22,512 bases of DNA from Polaromonas sp. GTDB taxonomy: Bacteria; Pseudomonadota; Gammaproteobacteria; Burkholderiales; Burkholderiaceae_C. Positions 7,600-14,563 of this stretch are shown here, in pieces (within the stretch, counting starts at the first letter, position 1; each line of letters opens with the position of its first letter). The stretch lies in assembly GCA_026786065.1 (NCBI GenBank), contig JAJAYS010000391.1, positions 1-22,512 on the forward strand. Direction: 5' to 3'. The position numbers and the translations under genes are program-made. The notes under the pieces were generated by a model that was given only the letters and a program-made list of their open reading frames with translations, ran no database searches and had not been told where the DNA came from.

Positions 7600-7694
7600 G
7601 CTGAAAATTCGGGCGACAAAGACGGAAATCGGTTCGCGACTGTATCCGCTCGGCCAAGTTCTGCCGCCGCCTCATTATTGTCGAAATTTTCAGC
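7600..7694. promoter_or_regulatory. divergent operator pair between regulator and kinase
   Basis: The left arm (7600-7619) read on the minus strand, and the right arm (7678-7694) read on the plus strand, both contain TTGTCG followed by AATTTTCAGC. The gap between the two blocks is 4 bases on the left and 1 on the right. Arm centres are about 80 bases apart, close to a whole number of helical turns. One arm precedes each divergent gene, which is the arrangement expected for autoregulation. The binding protein is not known; the adjacent NarL-type regulator is the obvious candidate. Confidence 0.5.
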
Positions 7695-7731
7695 GTCGAG
7701 ATCGACGGAGTCTCTCTTGAAAAGTTTTTCC

Positions 7732-9057
7732 ATGCCCAGGCTTGCCGTCAGCTTGCCGTTGGCCGTGCTGGCTGTCTTTTTGCTATTGTTTATTGAAGAA
7801 ACCACGTTTCAGCGTTCTTCCAGCGCCATTGCGGAGATTGAACAAGAGGCCACCACACAGCAGCACATCGTCATGTTGACGCAGCAGTTGCTTGCTGCAG
7901 AAAGTGGGCAGCGCGGGTTTTTGCTTACGGGCAGTGCCAGGCATCTTGACGCCTACGATGCGGCGCTGCGCTCCATCAACACGACGCTTGAAGTGTTGCG
8001 AGCCCGTTTGGGCCCCCATGTTGCAGACATGCAGGAGCTGGCGGCGCTCTCGCGCGATGTCTCTCGGAAACTCGCCGAGCTTGATCAGACAGTGCGCATG
8101 CGTCAGGCGGTGCAGGGCGACAGCCGGAAGTTTGTGCTTCCTGTCGATGTCGGGCTGGACCAGATGAACCTGATTCGCGAACAGACAGCCAAGCTGAGCG
8201 CGAGCAGCAGCCACCGGAGCGACCTTGGGGAAGCCCAAATCGAGCGCACGCTGAAACTCTCGCGCGCCGGCATTCCGCTTATGGCCCTGCTCGGTCTGCT
8301 GGCCTTTTATCTGTACTTGCGGCAAAGCCGGGACCTGCTTGAAGCCGGGCTGCGCGAACAAAAGGCTTTGCAGGGTGAGCGCGACCTGCTTGAAACGCAG
8401 GTGCGCGAGCGCACCGCCATCCTGACCGAACTCGCCACCCATCTGCAAAACGTGCGGGAGGACGAACGCGGTCATCTTGCACGGGAGCTGCACGACGAAC
8501 TCGGTGCGCTCTTGACCGCCGCCAAACTTGATGTGGCGCGGCTCAAGGCGCGGCTGGGAAAGAGCCTTCCGGAGGTTTCCGAAAGGCTTGAGCACCTGAT
8601 TGCAACGCTCAACACCGGCATCGCCCTGAAGCGGCGGATCGTCGAGGACCTGCGACCATCCTCACTGTCGCACTTGGGACTGGTCGCCTCGCTGGAGATT
8701 CTGGCGCGCGAGTTCGAGGACCAGTCCGGTCTGGTGATAGCCACCCAACTTGAGGCGGTCGAGATCGGCGGCGCCGCGCAACTGACGGTGTACCGGCTGG
8801 TGCAGGAATCGCTGACCAACATTGGCAATTATGCCGAAGCCACCCGGGTTGACATCACGCTGCGGAACGCGGAAGGCTTTCTTCACATCGACGTCAAAGA
8901 CAACGGCAAGGGTTTTTCTCCGGACCGGCTTGGCGCCGGAACGCACGGGCTGGCAGGCATGCGTCACCGGGTCGAAGCCTCTGGCGGGAGCCTGACGGTA
9001 ACGTCGGCGCCGGGTGCTGGCGCGCGCATTGCTGCGGCGCTCCCAAAGGACCACTGA
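7732..9057 (+). CDS. CHASE3-domain sensor histidine kinase (HisKA_3 type)
   Basis: A 441-residue inner-membrane sensor kinase. The first membrane segment is at about 5-22. A periplasmic or extracytoplasmic CHASE3 domain (about 25-175) carries the family hallmark ESGQRGFLLTGSARHLDAYD. The second membrane segment is at about 179-199 and is followed by a short coiled coil. The HisKA_3 dimerisation domain has LARELHDELG with phospho-acceptor His254. The ATPase domain has the N box QESLTNIGNYAE (Asn363), DNGKGF and HGLAGMRHRV. The ATG at 7732 is preferred because it starts just before the membrane segment. A TTG at 7678 would add 18 residues, has no ribosome-binding site and would run through the inverted repeat. 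It most likely phosphorylates the divergent NarL-type regulator; the signal is unknown. Confidence 0.93.
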   Translation: MPRLAVSLPLAVLAVFLLLFIEETTFQRSSSAIAEIEQEATTQQHIVMLTQQLLAAESGQRGFLLTGSARHLDAYDAALRSINTTLEVLRARLGPHVADMQELAALSRDVSRKLAELDQTVRMRQAVQGDSRKFVLPVDVGLDQMNLIREQTAKLSASSSHRSDLGEAQIERTLKLSRAGIPLMALLGLLAFYLYLRQSRDLLEAGLREQKALQGERDLLETQVRERTAILTELATHLQNVREDERGHLARELHDELGALLTAAKLDVARLKARLGKSLPEVSERLEHLIATLNTGIALKRRIVEDLRPSSLSHLGLVASLEILAREFEDQSGLVIATQLEAVEIGGAAQLTVYRLVQESLTNIGNYAEATRVDITLRNAEGFLHIDVKDNGKGFSPDRLGAGTHGLAGMRHRVEASGGSLTVTSAPGAGARIAAALPKDH

Positions 9058-9095
9058 ACGCGTCCTATGGCAGCTGCCGGGCCACCGTTTCCCCC

Positions 9096-9114
9096 AAGGC
9101 GGACAAGCCTTTTT
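9096..9114 (+). terminator. intrinsic terminator candidate after the kinase
   Basis: AAGGC, loop GGACAA, GCCTT followed by a T run to 9114. The stem has only five pairs, so strength is modest. It lies 38 bases after the kinase stop codon. The remaining bases up to 9306 hold no gene I can support. Confidence 0.45.
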
Positions 9115-9306
9115 CAGCCCCCGTTTTCAAGGCCAAAAAGGTGCTTGCAAGGTCGGGCAAAGAATCGGCCCGCTCCTACATTAGGCGCCCGCCAGTACTG
9201 ACAGGGCTACAGCGCAGAAGCCGATGACCCAAACCTCCGGTAATCCTTACTCTTGCAAGAGGTGTTTCAGGAATACATCTGCTTTTATCCACTGAGGGGA
9301 ACAGCC

Positions 9307-9471
9307 ATGTTGAACTACGCCGTCATTTTTCTTGTCATCGCGCTCATTGCGGCCGTCTTCGGTTTTGGCGGGATTGCGGCCGGTGCGGTCGAGATCGCCA
9401 AGATTCTTTTCTTCGTATTCGTAATTCTTGCGATTGTCAGTTTCGTTGTGAGCCTGCTGCGCAAGAAGTGA
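9307..9471 (+). CDS. DUF1328 small membrane protein (YtjA-like)
   Basis: A 54-residue, almost wholly hydrophobic protein: [30 protein letters not shown], then a second membrane segment, ending in LLRKK. This pattern, with the central GFGGIA..A.EIAKILF motif, is that of DUF1328 proteins, which are small inner-membrane proteins of unknown function. The start at 9307 is supported by a strong GAGGGG ribosome-binding site just upstream; an in-frame upstream GTG or TTG would add family-unlike residues. It leads a run of small stress- and envelope-type genes on the plus strand. The function is not known. Confidence 0.92.
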   Translation: MLNYAVIFLVIALIAAVFGFGGIAAGAVEIAKILFFVFVILAIVSFVVSLLRKK

Positions 9472-9609
9472 CCCGCCCGTGCGCCTGCTGGCGCCCTTTC
9501 AGGGAGGCGATCAGGTCCTTTCCCGGGGTGAGAATCGGCACATAGTTGCCCGCCCTATTTTTAAACCAGTCGATGTCATAACCCGTCGATTTACCAAGGA
9601 ACAACCGTT

Positions 9610-10014
9610 ATGAACACACCTTTTTCAAAAACCAGCCGTGACACCGCGGCAGCCGGACACCAAGCTGTTGATGAAGCGTCCGGTGCGGCGCACCGCGCAC
9701 TCGAGTCCACACGCCAATTCGCCAACAGCGCCCTTGAAGGAGCTGAGGATACAGTGCGCAGCATGCACAGCCGTGTCGATCCGATGGTGGACAAGCTGGC
9801 CGAAACCGCGCAGAAGCTGGCCCGGCAGAGTTTCGACATGGCCTCCGAGGCGCGGCACCGTGCGCAGCAATCGCTGAATCAAGCGAGTGCAGCCACAGGT
9901 CGATACGTCGCCGAGCAACCGCTGCGCGCGGTGCTGATCGCGGCCGCAGTCGGCGCCGGCGTGGCCTTGCTGATTGCAGCGACGACCCGCGAGCGACGCG
10001 GCACGCGCTACTGA
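9610..10014 (+). CDS. YqjD/ElaB/DUF883-like membrane-anchored protein
   Basis: A 134-residue protein with a long amphipathic helical region (about 15-100, rich in Ala, Glu, Gln and Arg). It ends in one C-terminal membrane anchor (about 104-125, PLRAVLIAAAVGAGVALLIA) and a basic tail. This is the architecture of the YqjD/ElaB/DUF883 family, whose E. coli members tether ribosomes to the inner membrane in stationary phase. The AAGGA ribosome-binding site at 9596-9600 fixes the ATG. It is followed by a YqjE-like gene, the same order as yqjD-yqjE in E. coli, which supports the call. Ribosome binding itself cannot be seen from the sequence. Confidence 0.85.
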   Translation: MNTPFSKTSRDTAAAGHQAVDEASGAAHRALESTRQFANSALEGAEDTVRSMHSRVDPMVDKLAETAQKLARQSFDMASEARHRAQQSLNQASAATGRYVAEQPLRAVLIAAAVGAGVALLIAATTRERRGTRY

Positions 10015-10119
10015 TCTGGTCTGGCGACCTGCATCACGCACCAACCGGCTGTCGACTCTTTGCCTTTGTTGATCGCTGGCGCTCGCCGCAACCCTTTAAA
10101 AAAAGACTTCTCCCTTTTC

Positions 10120-10485
10120 ATGCTGCATCCGCTTTTTTCCACGCTGGTCAAGCGCCCTGATCTGGTAGTCGACCACGTTTCGGCCTACGCCGAGCTGGTT
10201 CGGATCGAGGCGGGCGATATGGCCAAGGATCTGGTGACGCGCGCAGCATCCTGGGCGGTTGCGGTCATTGCAGGAGCCATCTTTCTGGCGCTGGCGGGCA
10301 TAGCGGTGATGCTTGGACTGATTCAGAACCAGTTCCACTGGGGCTTGGTCGCGGTACCGGGTGCGGCCTTGCTGCTGGCCGTCGCAGCGGTGCTCCGGGC
10401 GATGAAGCCGTGGCAGAGCGAACGCTTTCCCGAGTTGAAGGCCCAAGTGGCCAGCGACGTCGAGGCGCTGCGGGCTGTGTCCTGA
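10120..10485 (+). CDS. YqjE-like / phage holin superfamily III membrane protein
   Basis: A 121-residue protein with a short amphipathic N-terminal part (VVDHVSAYAELVRIEAGD), two membrane segments (about 45-67 and 75-92) and a C-terminal cytoplasmic helix (RFPELKAQVASDVEALR). This fits the YqjE/holin-superfamily-III family, which is chromosomal here and not part of a prophage. The ATG at 10120 is preferred since MLHPLFSTLVKRPDLV begins like family members. A TTG at 10060 would add 20 residues of non-family sequence. No clear ribosome-binding site is visible. It lies between the YqjD-like gene and an unrecognised membrane protein gene that begins 14 bases after its stop. Confidence 0.8.
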   Translation: MLHPLFSTLVKRPDLVVDHVSAYAELVRIEAGDMAKDLVTRAASWAVAVIAGAIFLALAGIAVMLGLIQNQFHWGLVAVPGAALLLAVAAVLRAMKPWQSERFPELKAQVASDVEALRAVS

Positions 10486-10499
10486 AGCCTGGAGCCATC

Positions 10500-10967
10500 A
10501 TGTCCGACCCGGCAACTTCCCTAACGCCCCAAGAAAAGCTGACGATCAGCCGGAAGGCTTTCGTTCGTCTTATGGCGCGAGACGACAGGTCGCGTGCGGA
10601 GCCCCCTGAAGAGCAGTACCCGTCCGGCGCCGAAGTCGAGCCTCCTGTCAAAGAGGGCAATGCTTTTTCAGCGATGGGCTATGCGGTTCAGACATGGTGG
10701 CGCCATCACCCGGCCCATGCTGCGTTAGAGGTGGCGCGGCCCTTTTTTGATCGTTATGCCGCACGCCGGCCTGTTCAGGTGTTGGGCATTGCGGTGGCCA
10801 TCGGTGCGGCTGCGGTATTGATTCGTCCCTGGCGGCTGGTGTCGATTGGCGGCTTGCTGCTCGCGGCGGTCAAGTCGGCGACCACCCCCGGGGTGCTGCT
10901 GTCCATGCTTTCGACCCGCCCCAACCCTTCAACCAAAAAACCTTCAACTAAAATTCGAGCCTTATGA
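10500..10967 (+). CDS. unrecognised membrane protein, overlaps ferritin gene
   Basis: A 155-residue protein I do not recognise. Residues 1-55 are polar and probably disordered, with an acidic, proline-rich stretch (AEPPEEQYPSGAEVEPPVKEG without membrane features). Residues 58-90 contain an aromatic patch, VQTWWRHHPAHAALEVARPFF, and are possibly amphipathic. Two hydrophobic segments follow (about 92-108 and 113-137) and a basic tail rich in Thr, Ser and Lys. A GGAG ribosome-binding site supports the ATG at 10500. Its stop overlaps the ferritin-like gene start by four bases (ATGA), so the two are translationally coupled. By position it may correspond to the third member of a yqjD-yqjE-yqjK-like set, but the sequence similarity is not obvious. 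Confidence 0.75.
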   Translation: MSDPATSLTPQEKLTISRKAFVRLMARDDRSRAEPPEEQYPSGAEVEPPVKEGNAFSAMGYAVQTWWRHHPAHAALEVARPFFDRYAARRPVQVLGIAVAIGAAAVLIRPWRLVSIGGLLLAAVKSATTPGVLLSMLSTRPNPSTKKPSTKIRAL

Positions 10968-11521
10968 AAAAAATGCCTTCCCCTGTTTCCAGAGCCGATT
11001 CCGACTCCCTGCAGCTGGACGAGTCCGCCATCGAAGCGGCCCGCAAGAGTCTCGAAGACGGTGCAGTTACCCCCGCCTACGGGCAGCATCGCGACGCCAT
11101 CGTCAAGTTGCTAAACGACGCCCTGGCGACCGAGTTGGTCTGCGTGCTGCGCTACAAGCGCCACTATTTCACCGCCAGGGGCGTTGCCTCACCCAAGATC
11201 GCGGAAGAATTTTTGGTTCATGCCAACGAAGAATCGGCGCATGCCGATGCGATTGCCGAACGCATCGTCCAGCTCGGTGGCGAGCCTGACTTTTCTCCGG
11301 ACAGCTTGAGCGGCCGCAGCCATGCCGACTACGACGAGTCGAAGGACTTGCAAGCCATGATTCGGGCCAACCTGGTGGCCGAGCGCATTGCGGTGGAAAC
11401 CTACCACCAGATGATCACGCTGATCGGCGACAAGGATCCGACCACCCGCCGGATGCTTGAACACATCCTTGCCGAAGAAGAAGAACACGCTGACGAGCTG
11501 AGCGACTGGCTGGAAAAATAA
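10964..11521 (+). CDS. ferritin-like di-iron protein (bacterioferritin-like, no haem Met)
   Basis: A 185-residue four-helix-bundle protein likely to store iron or oxidise Fe(II). All di-iron ligands are visible: Glu57, Glu90-x-x-His93, Glu140 and Glu172-x-x-His175. Classical bacterioferritin carries a haem-ligand Met next to the first ExxH motif; here the motif is E-E-S-A-H with no Met, so haem binding is unlikely. An extra N-terminal segment of about 35 residues (LDESAIEAARKSLEDGAVTPAYG) precedes the bundle, and the protein is longer than the usual 155-160 residues. The ATG overlaps the preceding membrane-protein stop by four bases. Linkage to a membrane protein suggests the pair acts together, which is inference. 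Confidence 0.88.
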   Translation: MKKMPSPVSRADSDSLQLDESAIEAARKSLEDGAVTPAYGQHRDAIVKLLNDALATELVCVLRYKRHYFTARGVASPKIAEEFLVHANEESAHADAIAERIVQLGGEPDFSPDSLSGRSHADYDESKDLQAMIRANLVAERIAVETYHQMITLIGDKDPTTRRMLEHILAEEEEHADELSDWLEK

Positions 11522-11544
11522 GGCGCATCGCAACACGGCAAATT

Positions 11545-11566
11545 GACCTGTGTGGTGCCGCAGGTC
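11545..11566. promoter_or_regulatory. inverted repeat after ferritin-like gene
   Basis: GACCTG and CAGGTC form a perfect six-base inverted repeat with a ten-base loop, extendable by a T-G and a G-C pair. It lies 24 bases after the ferritin stop and just before TTGGCA (11569-11574), a possible -35 for the BON gene, with CTACAT 18 bases later. It could be a weak terminator without T run or an operator. Confidence 0.35.
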
Positions 11567-11624
11567 GGTTGGCAACTTCAACTTTGCACTGGCTACATTC
11601 AACAATTCAATGAGGAATTCCACT

Positions 11625-11939
11625 ATGAAATACGCTCGCGCAATCGCTTTCGCCGCACTGGCCGGCATCACCATCATCGGCAGCGGCTGTGCTGTCGGGC
11701 GCGGTCAGTCCACCGCTGGCGCTTATGTCGATGACACGGCCATTACCGCTGCCGTCAAAGCCAAATACGTTGAAGACAAGACCGTCGCAGCGACGTCGAT
11801 CAGCGTTGAGACGCTCAATGGCGTGGTTCAGCTTTCCGGCTTTGCCAAGTCGGCCTCCGAGAAGGCCCAGGCCGAGACTTTGGCCCGCGGTGTGAAGAAC
11901 GTTAGAAGTGTGCGCAACGACATCACTGTGCGTCCGTAA
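11625..11939 (+). CDS. BON-domain periplasmic protein (OsmY-like), probable lipoprotein
   Basis: A 104-residue exported protein. The N-terminal hydrophobic segment ends in G-S-G-C (Cys22), which resembles a lipobox although Gly at -3 is unusual. A single BON domain follows (about 35-104): DTAITAAVKAKYVEDKTV, ISVETLNGVVQLSGFAKS and VKNVRSVRNDITVRP match the family's strand-helix pattern. BON proteins are thought to bind phospholipids or stabilise the envelope under osmotic stress. The start is fixed by the GAGGA ribosome-binding site at 11612-11616; the frame extends upstream to 11550 without signal-peptide character. It is the last gene of the stress cluster and is followed by a strong terminator. 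Confidence 0.92.
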   Translation: MKYARAIAFAALAGITIIGSGCAVGRGQSTAGAYVDDTAITAAVKAKYVEDKTVAATSISVETLNGVVQLSGFAKSASEKAQAETLARGVKNVRSVRNDITVRP

Positions 11940-11980
11940 TCGACTCTGGCCATCCGGTTCGGCTTCGTTGCCGCACCCGG

Positions 11981-12000
11981 CCCCGCGTGCGCTCGCGGGG
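11981..12000. other. perfect 7-base GC hairpin
   Basis: CCCCGCG, loop TGCGCT, CGCGGGG. It follows the BON gene and precedes the intrinsic terminator by 22 bases. Without a T run it may stabilise the mRNA 3' end or help terminate the convergent nuclease transcript. Confidence 0.5.
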
Positions 12001-12022
12001 TAGGTCGACCCGGTTCCGAAAG

Positions 12023-12055
12023 CAGCCTGCAGCATCCGTTGCGGGCTGTTTTTTT
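12023..12055 (+). terminator. strong intrinsic terminator after BON gene
   Basis: CAGCC, T, GCA, loop GCATCCGT, TGC, G, GGCTG form a nine-pair stem (one wobble) followed by seven T residues at 12049-12055. This is the clearest terminator in the window. It closes the small stress-gene cluster and separates it from the convergent nuclease gene. Confidence 0.85.
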
Positions 12056-12093
12056 GCGCGGTTTGTTTTTGACTGCGCTCGCTCATCGGGCGT

Positions 12094-12115
12094 CTATCGG
12101 TAGCCTATCGGTAGC
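12094..12115. repeat. 11-base perfect tandem duplication at nuclease stop codon
   Basis: CTATCGGTAGC is present twice, back to back. The minus-strand stop codon TAG of the nuclease gene (12105-12107) lies at the edge of the second copy, so the duplication touches the 3' end of the gene. Confidence 0.85.
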
Positions 12116-12641
12116 AGGACTTGTGCTGCTTGCGAAACACCGCTGGCGAAACCGGAGCGCCAGCACCTGGATGCAGCCCGAAGATCCCGCGACGGGCCGC
12201 TTGGGCCTGAGCCTGCTGCACCGCATACAAACCGGTGCCGGGACGCCGGCCTGTGGCCCAAGCCTGGCCCTGCAACACCATCCACTGCCCTACGTCCTGG
12301 TCGTCCACGGTGACACCAGCGACAAGTCGGCCATAAGCATCGCGCGCCTTGCCGCTGACCTTTACCGCACGACCCCGGACCCGTCCATTAAGCGCCTCGC
12401 GCGACGCCGCACCGCCGCTTTGGCAGATCTCGGGCGCATCGATGTCCCGAATGCGGACGCTGACCGGCGCGCCGCCCGACGCGGGCTTGACGCGCAGCGT
12501 ATCGCCGTCGGCAACCCAGGTGACGACGCCGCTCCACGGCTCGCCTGCCAGAGCGGCGGCGGGCAATGCCAGCAGGCTCGCAAGCAGCCCGATGGTCAGG
12601 GCGGTCACAGTGCGGCGCGTGAAGGGCACTGCATTGGTCAT
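12105..12641 (-). CDS. secreted staphylococcal-type thermonuclease
   Basis: A 178-residue exported nuclease. A signal peptide (about 1-32, TVTALTIGLLASLLALPAAA) precedes an SNase OB-fold domain (about 35-165). The catalytic set is present: R-x-x-x-x-D-x-x-E in VRIRDIDAPEI matches Arg35/Asp40/Glu43 of the staphylococcal enzyme, DGDTLRV gives the metal-binding Asp, and AYGRLVAG supplies the second Arg. It should cleave DNA or RNA with calcium in the periplasm or outside. No Shine-Dalgarno site is visible before the ATG at 12641. It lies downstream of panC on the same strand with a 108-base gap holding a repeat element, so it may have its own promoter. The C-terminal tail (RKQHKSCYR) ends in a tandem duplication. 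Confidence 0.92.
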   Translation of the reverse strand: MTNAVPFTRRTVTALTIGLLASLLALPAAALAGEPWSGVVTWVADGDTLRVKPASGGAPVSVRIRDIDAPEICQSGGAASREALNGRVRGRAVKVSGKARDAYGRLVAGVTVDDQDVGQWMVLQGQAWATGRRPGTGLYAVQQAQAQAARRGIFGLHPGAGAPVSPAVFRKQHKSCYR

Positions 12642-12668
12642 GGGGGTTTGGGCGTCGCTATAAGTTTC

Positions 12669-12706
12669 ATAGCTGTTGACGCCCGTATTTGCTGGGCTAA
12701 TAGCCG
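12669..12706. repeat. REP-like intergenic palindromic element
   Basis: ATAGCTGTTGACGCCCG and TGGGCTAATAGC form an imperfect inverted repeat with a short AT-rich loop between panC and the nuclease gene. From memory it resembles a dispersed intergenic element family of Comamonadaceae (arms around ATAGCTGNTNGCGC). Family membership cannot be tested with one copy; no second copy was noticed in this window. Confidence 0.4.
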
Positions 12707-12749
12707 AAAACTCTTAAAAAATTGGCTGCGAAGTGTCGCCGTGACCGGC

Positions 12750-13598
12750 TCAGATTTCAAGGTTGTCGATCAACCGGGTGTTGCCGAGTTTGGCCGCACC
12801 GAGCACCACCAGCGGCTCTGCGGGCAAGCCGGCCTGCGGCGGCAACAGGTCGTTGCGCCGGCGCACCGTCAGGTAGTCCGGCTTCCAGCCGCGCCGCGCC
12901 AGCGCCTGCATCGCCCGGGCTTCAAGCGCCGGCAACTCCGCCGGCCCCGCCGTTCCGGCCAGCGTGCCGAGTTCGTGCAGCGCCAGGGCGAGCTGCACCG
13001 CCTCCTTGCGTTCGCTGGCGCTCAGGTAGCCGTTGCGTGACGACAGCGCCAGCCCGTCGGGCGCGCGCTGGGTTTCGCCGGCCAGAATCCGGATGGGCAG
13101 CGCGAACTGCTGCACCATGCGGCGCACCACCATCACCTGCTGGTAGTCCTTTTTGCCAAACGCAGCCACACCGTTTGGCATACCGGCATAGACACAGGAA
13201 AAGAGTGTCAGCACCACCGTGCTGACGCCGATGAAAAACCCCGGGCGGAAGTGGCCTTCTAGGATGTCGCTCAGGTCGCTGGCCGGGTGCACGCGGTAGG
13301 TTTGCGGCTGGGGATACAGCTCCTGCTCGCGTGGCGCGAACAGCACGTCGCAACCCGCCGCCTGCAGCCGCTCCGCATCGGCCGCCAGCGTACGCGGGTA
13401 GCTGTCAAAGTCTTCGTGCGGTGCAAATTGCAGCCGATTGACAAAGATGCTGGAAACCGTCACGTCTCCGAGCGGCTTGGCCTGCCGCACCAGCGCGATG
13501 TGGCCGTCGTGCAGATTGCCCATCGTTGGAACGAAAGCCGGGCATTTGAAGGGGCTCAGCGCTTCGCGCAGGTCGGCGATGGTGTGGACGGTTTGCAT
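12750..13598 (-). CDS. panC: pantothenate synthetase
   Basis: Joins pantoate and beta-alanine with ATP through a pantoyl-adenylate, the last step of vitamin B5 synthesis, in the cytoplasm. The 282-residue protein has family length. The HIGH-like nucleotide motif is in [10 protein letters not shown] (residues 24-33). [34 protein letters not shown] and the KMSKS-like loop [11 protein letters not shown] follow in order. It lies 29 bases downstream of panB on the same strand, so the two form one unit. panD (aspartate decarboxylase), which supplies beta-alanine, is not in the window. The ATG at 13598 begins [14 protein letters not shown] as in relatives. Confidence 0.97.
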   Translation of the reverse strand: MQTVHTIADLREALSPFKCPAFVPTMGNLHDGHIALVRQAKPLGDVTVSSIFVNRLQFAPHEDFDSYPRTLAADAERLQAAGCDVLFAPREQELYPQPQTYRVHPASDLSDILEGHFRPGFFIGVSTVVLTLFSCVYAGMPNGVAAFGKKDYQQVMVVRRMVQQFALPIRILAGETQRAPDGLALSSRNGYLSASERKEAVQLALALHELGTLAGTAGPAELPALEARAMQALARRGWKPDYLTVRRRNDLLPPQAGLPAEPLVVLGAAKLGNTRLIDNLEI

Positions 13599-13627
13599 GG
13601 AATATTCTTTTTACTGCCACGGTGGGC

Positions 13628-14509
13628 CTACCACGCATGGACCGCATCCACCGGAAAGCGCACCGCCTTGACGGCCTGCACATAGGCTTCGATGGCGCCG
13701 CGCACACTGCCGGCGTCCTGCATGAAGTTGTGGACGAAACGCGGCATCTTGCCGAGGTTCATGCCCAGCATGTCGTGCAGCACCAGCACCTGGCCGGCGG
13801 TGGCGCTTCCCGCGCCTATGCCGATGGTCGGGCAGTGGGTCAGGGTCTGGGTCAGCCCGGCCGACAGCGCCGCCGGCACCATCTCCAGCACCAGCAGAGC
13901 CGCGCCCGCGTCCTGCAACTCGTGCGCCTCGCGTTTGAGGCGCGCAGCGCCCTCGTCGGTCTTGCCCTGCACGCGGTAGCCGCCGAGCGCATGCACGGTT
14001 TGCGGCGTCAGCCCGAGGTGCGCGCACACCGGGATGCCGCGTTCGACCAGAAAGCGCACCACGTCGGCGGTCCAGCCGCCGCCTTCGAGCTTGACCATGT
14101 GGGCGCCGGCCTGCATCAACACAACCGCGCTGCGCAGCGCCTGCTCTTTGGACTCGTGGTAGCTGCCAAAGGGCAGGTCGCCGATCAGCCAGGCTACGCC
14201 GTGCGAGCGGCGCAGGCCGTTGGCGACGCATTCGGTGTGGTGGCGCATCGTCTCCAGCGTCACACCGACGGTGCTGGTCAGCCCCTGGCAGACCATGCCG
14301 AGCGAGTCGCCGACCAGAATGCACTCGACGCCGGCGGCGTCCGCAACCGCGGCGAAGGTCGCGTCATAGGCCGTCAGCATGGTGATTTTTTCGCCGGCAG
14401 CGTGCAGCTCGCGCAGGCGCGGCAGGCTGACCGGCTTGCGCGCCGACGGCACGGCGGCCCGGGCGAGCGTGCCGTAGGGCGTGGCTGGCGGAGTCGTTTC
14501 AGCGCTCAT
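13628..14509 (-). CDS. panB: 3-methyl-2-oxobutanoate hydroxymethyltransferase
   Basis: Transfers a hydroxymethyl group from methylene-tetrahydrofolate to 2-oxoisovalerate, giving ketopantoate for pantothenate and CoA. The 293-residue protein shows the family landmarks: [19 protein letters not shown], the metal-binding [47 protein letters not shown] and LVLEMVPA with the catalytic Glu. A 25-residue N-terminal extension ([13 protein letters not shown] and following) precedes the barrel. It sits between bioB (54 bases upstream) and panC (29 bases downstream), which joins the pantothenate genes to the biotin genes in one transcriptional direction. No promoter or terminator is obvious in the bioB-panB gap, so read-through is likely. 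Confidence 0.97.
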   Translation of the reverse strand: MSAETTPPATPYGTLARAAVPSARKPVSLPRLRELHAAGEKITMLTAYDATFAAVADAAGVECILVGDSLGMVCQGLTSTVGVTLETMRHHTECVANGLRRSHGVAWLIGDLPFGSYHESKEQALRSAVVLMQAGAHMVKLEGGGWTADVVRFLVERGIPVCAHLGLTPQTVHALGGYRVQGKTDEGAARLKREAHELQDAGAALLVLEMVPAALSAGLTQTLTHCPTIGIGAGSATAGQVLVLHDMLGMNLGKMPRFVHNFMQDAGSVRGAIEAYVQAVKAVRFPVDAVHAW

Positions 14510-14563
14510 GGTGTGCGGGTCTCTGGTTGGGTCGGCGCTTGGCTGGTTCGCGTGCCGCCGGCA

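Noticed and set aside
7678..7731. TTG start for the histidine kinase
   Set aside because: No ribosome-binding site, it would run through the right arm of the inverted repeat, and the ATG at 7732 starts directly before the membrane segment.
10120..10485. Holin-like protein as evidence of a prophage
   Set aside because: No lysin, capsid, integrase or tail genes are nearby; the YqjD-YqjE context explains it as a chromosomal stress protein.
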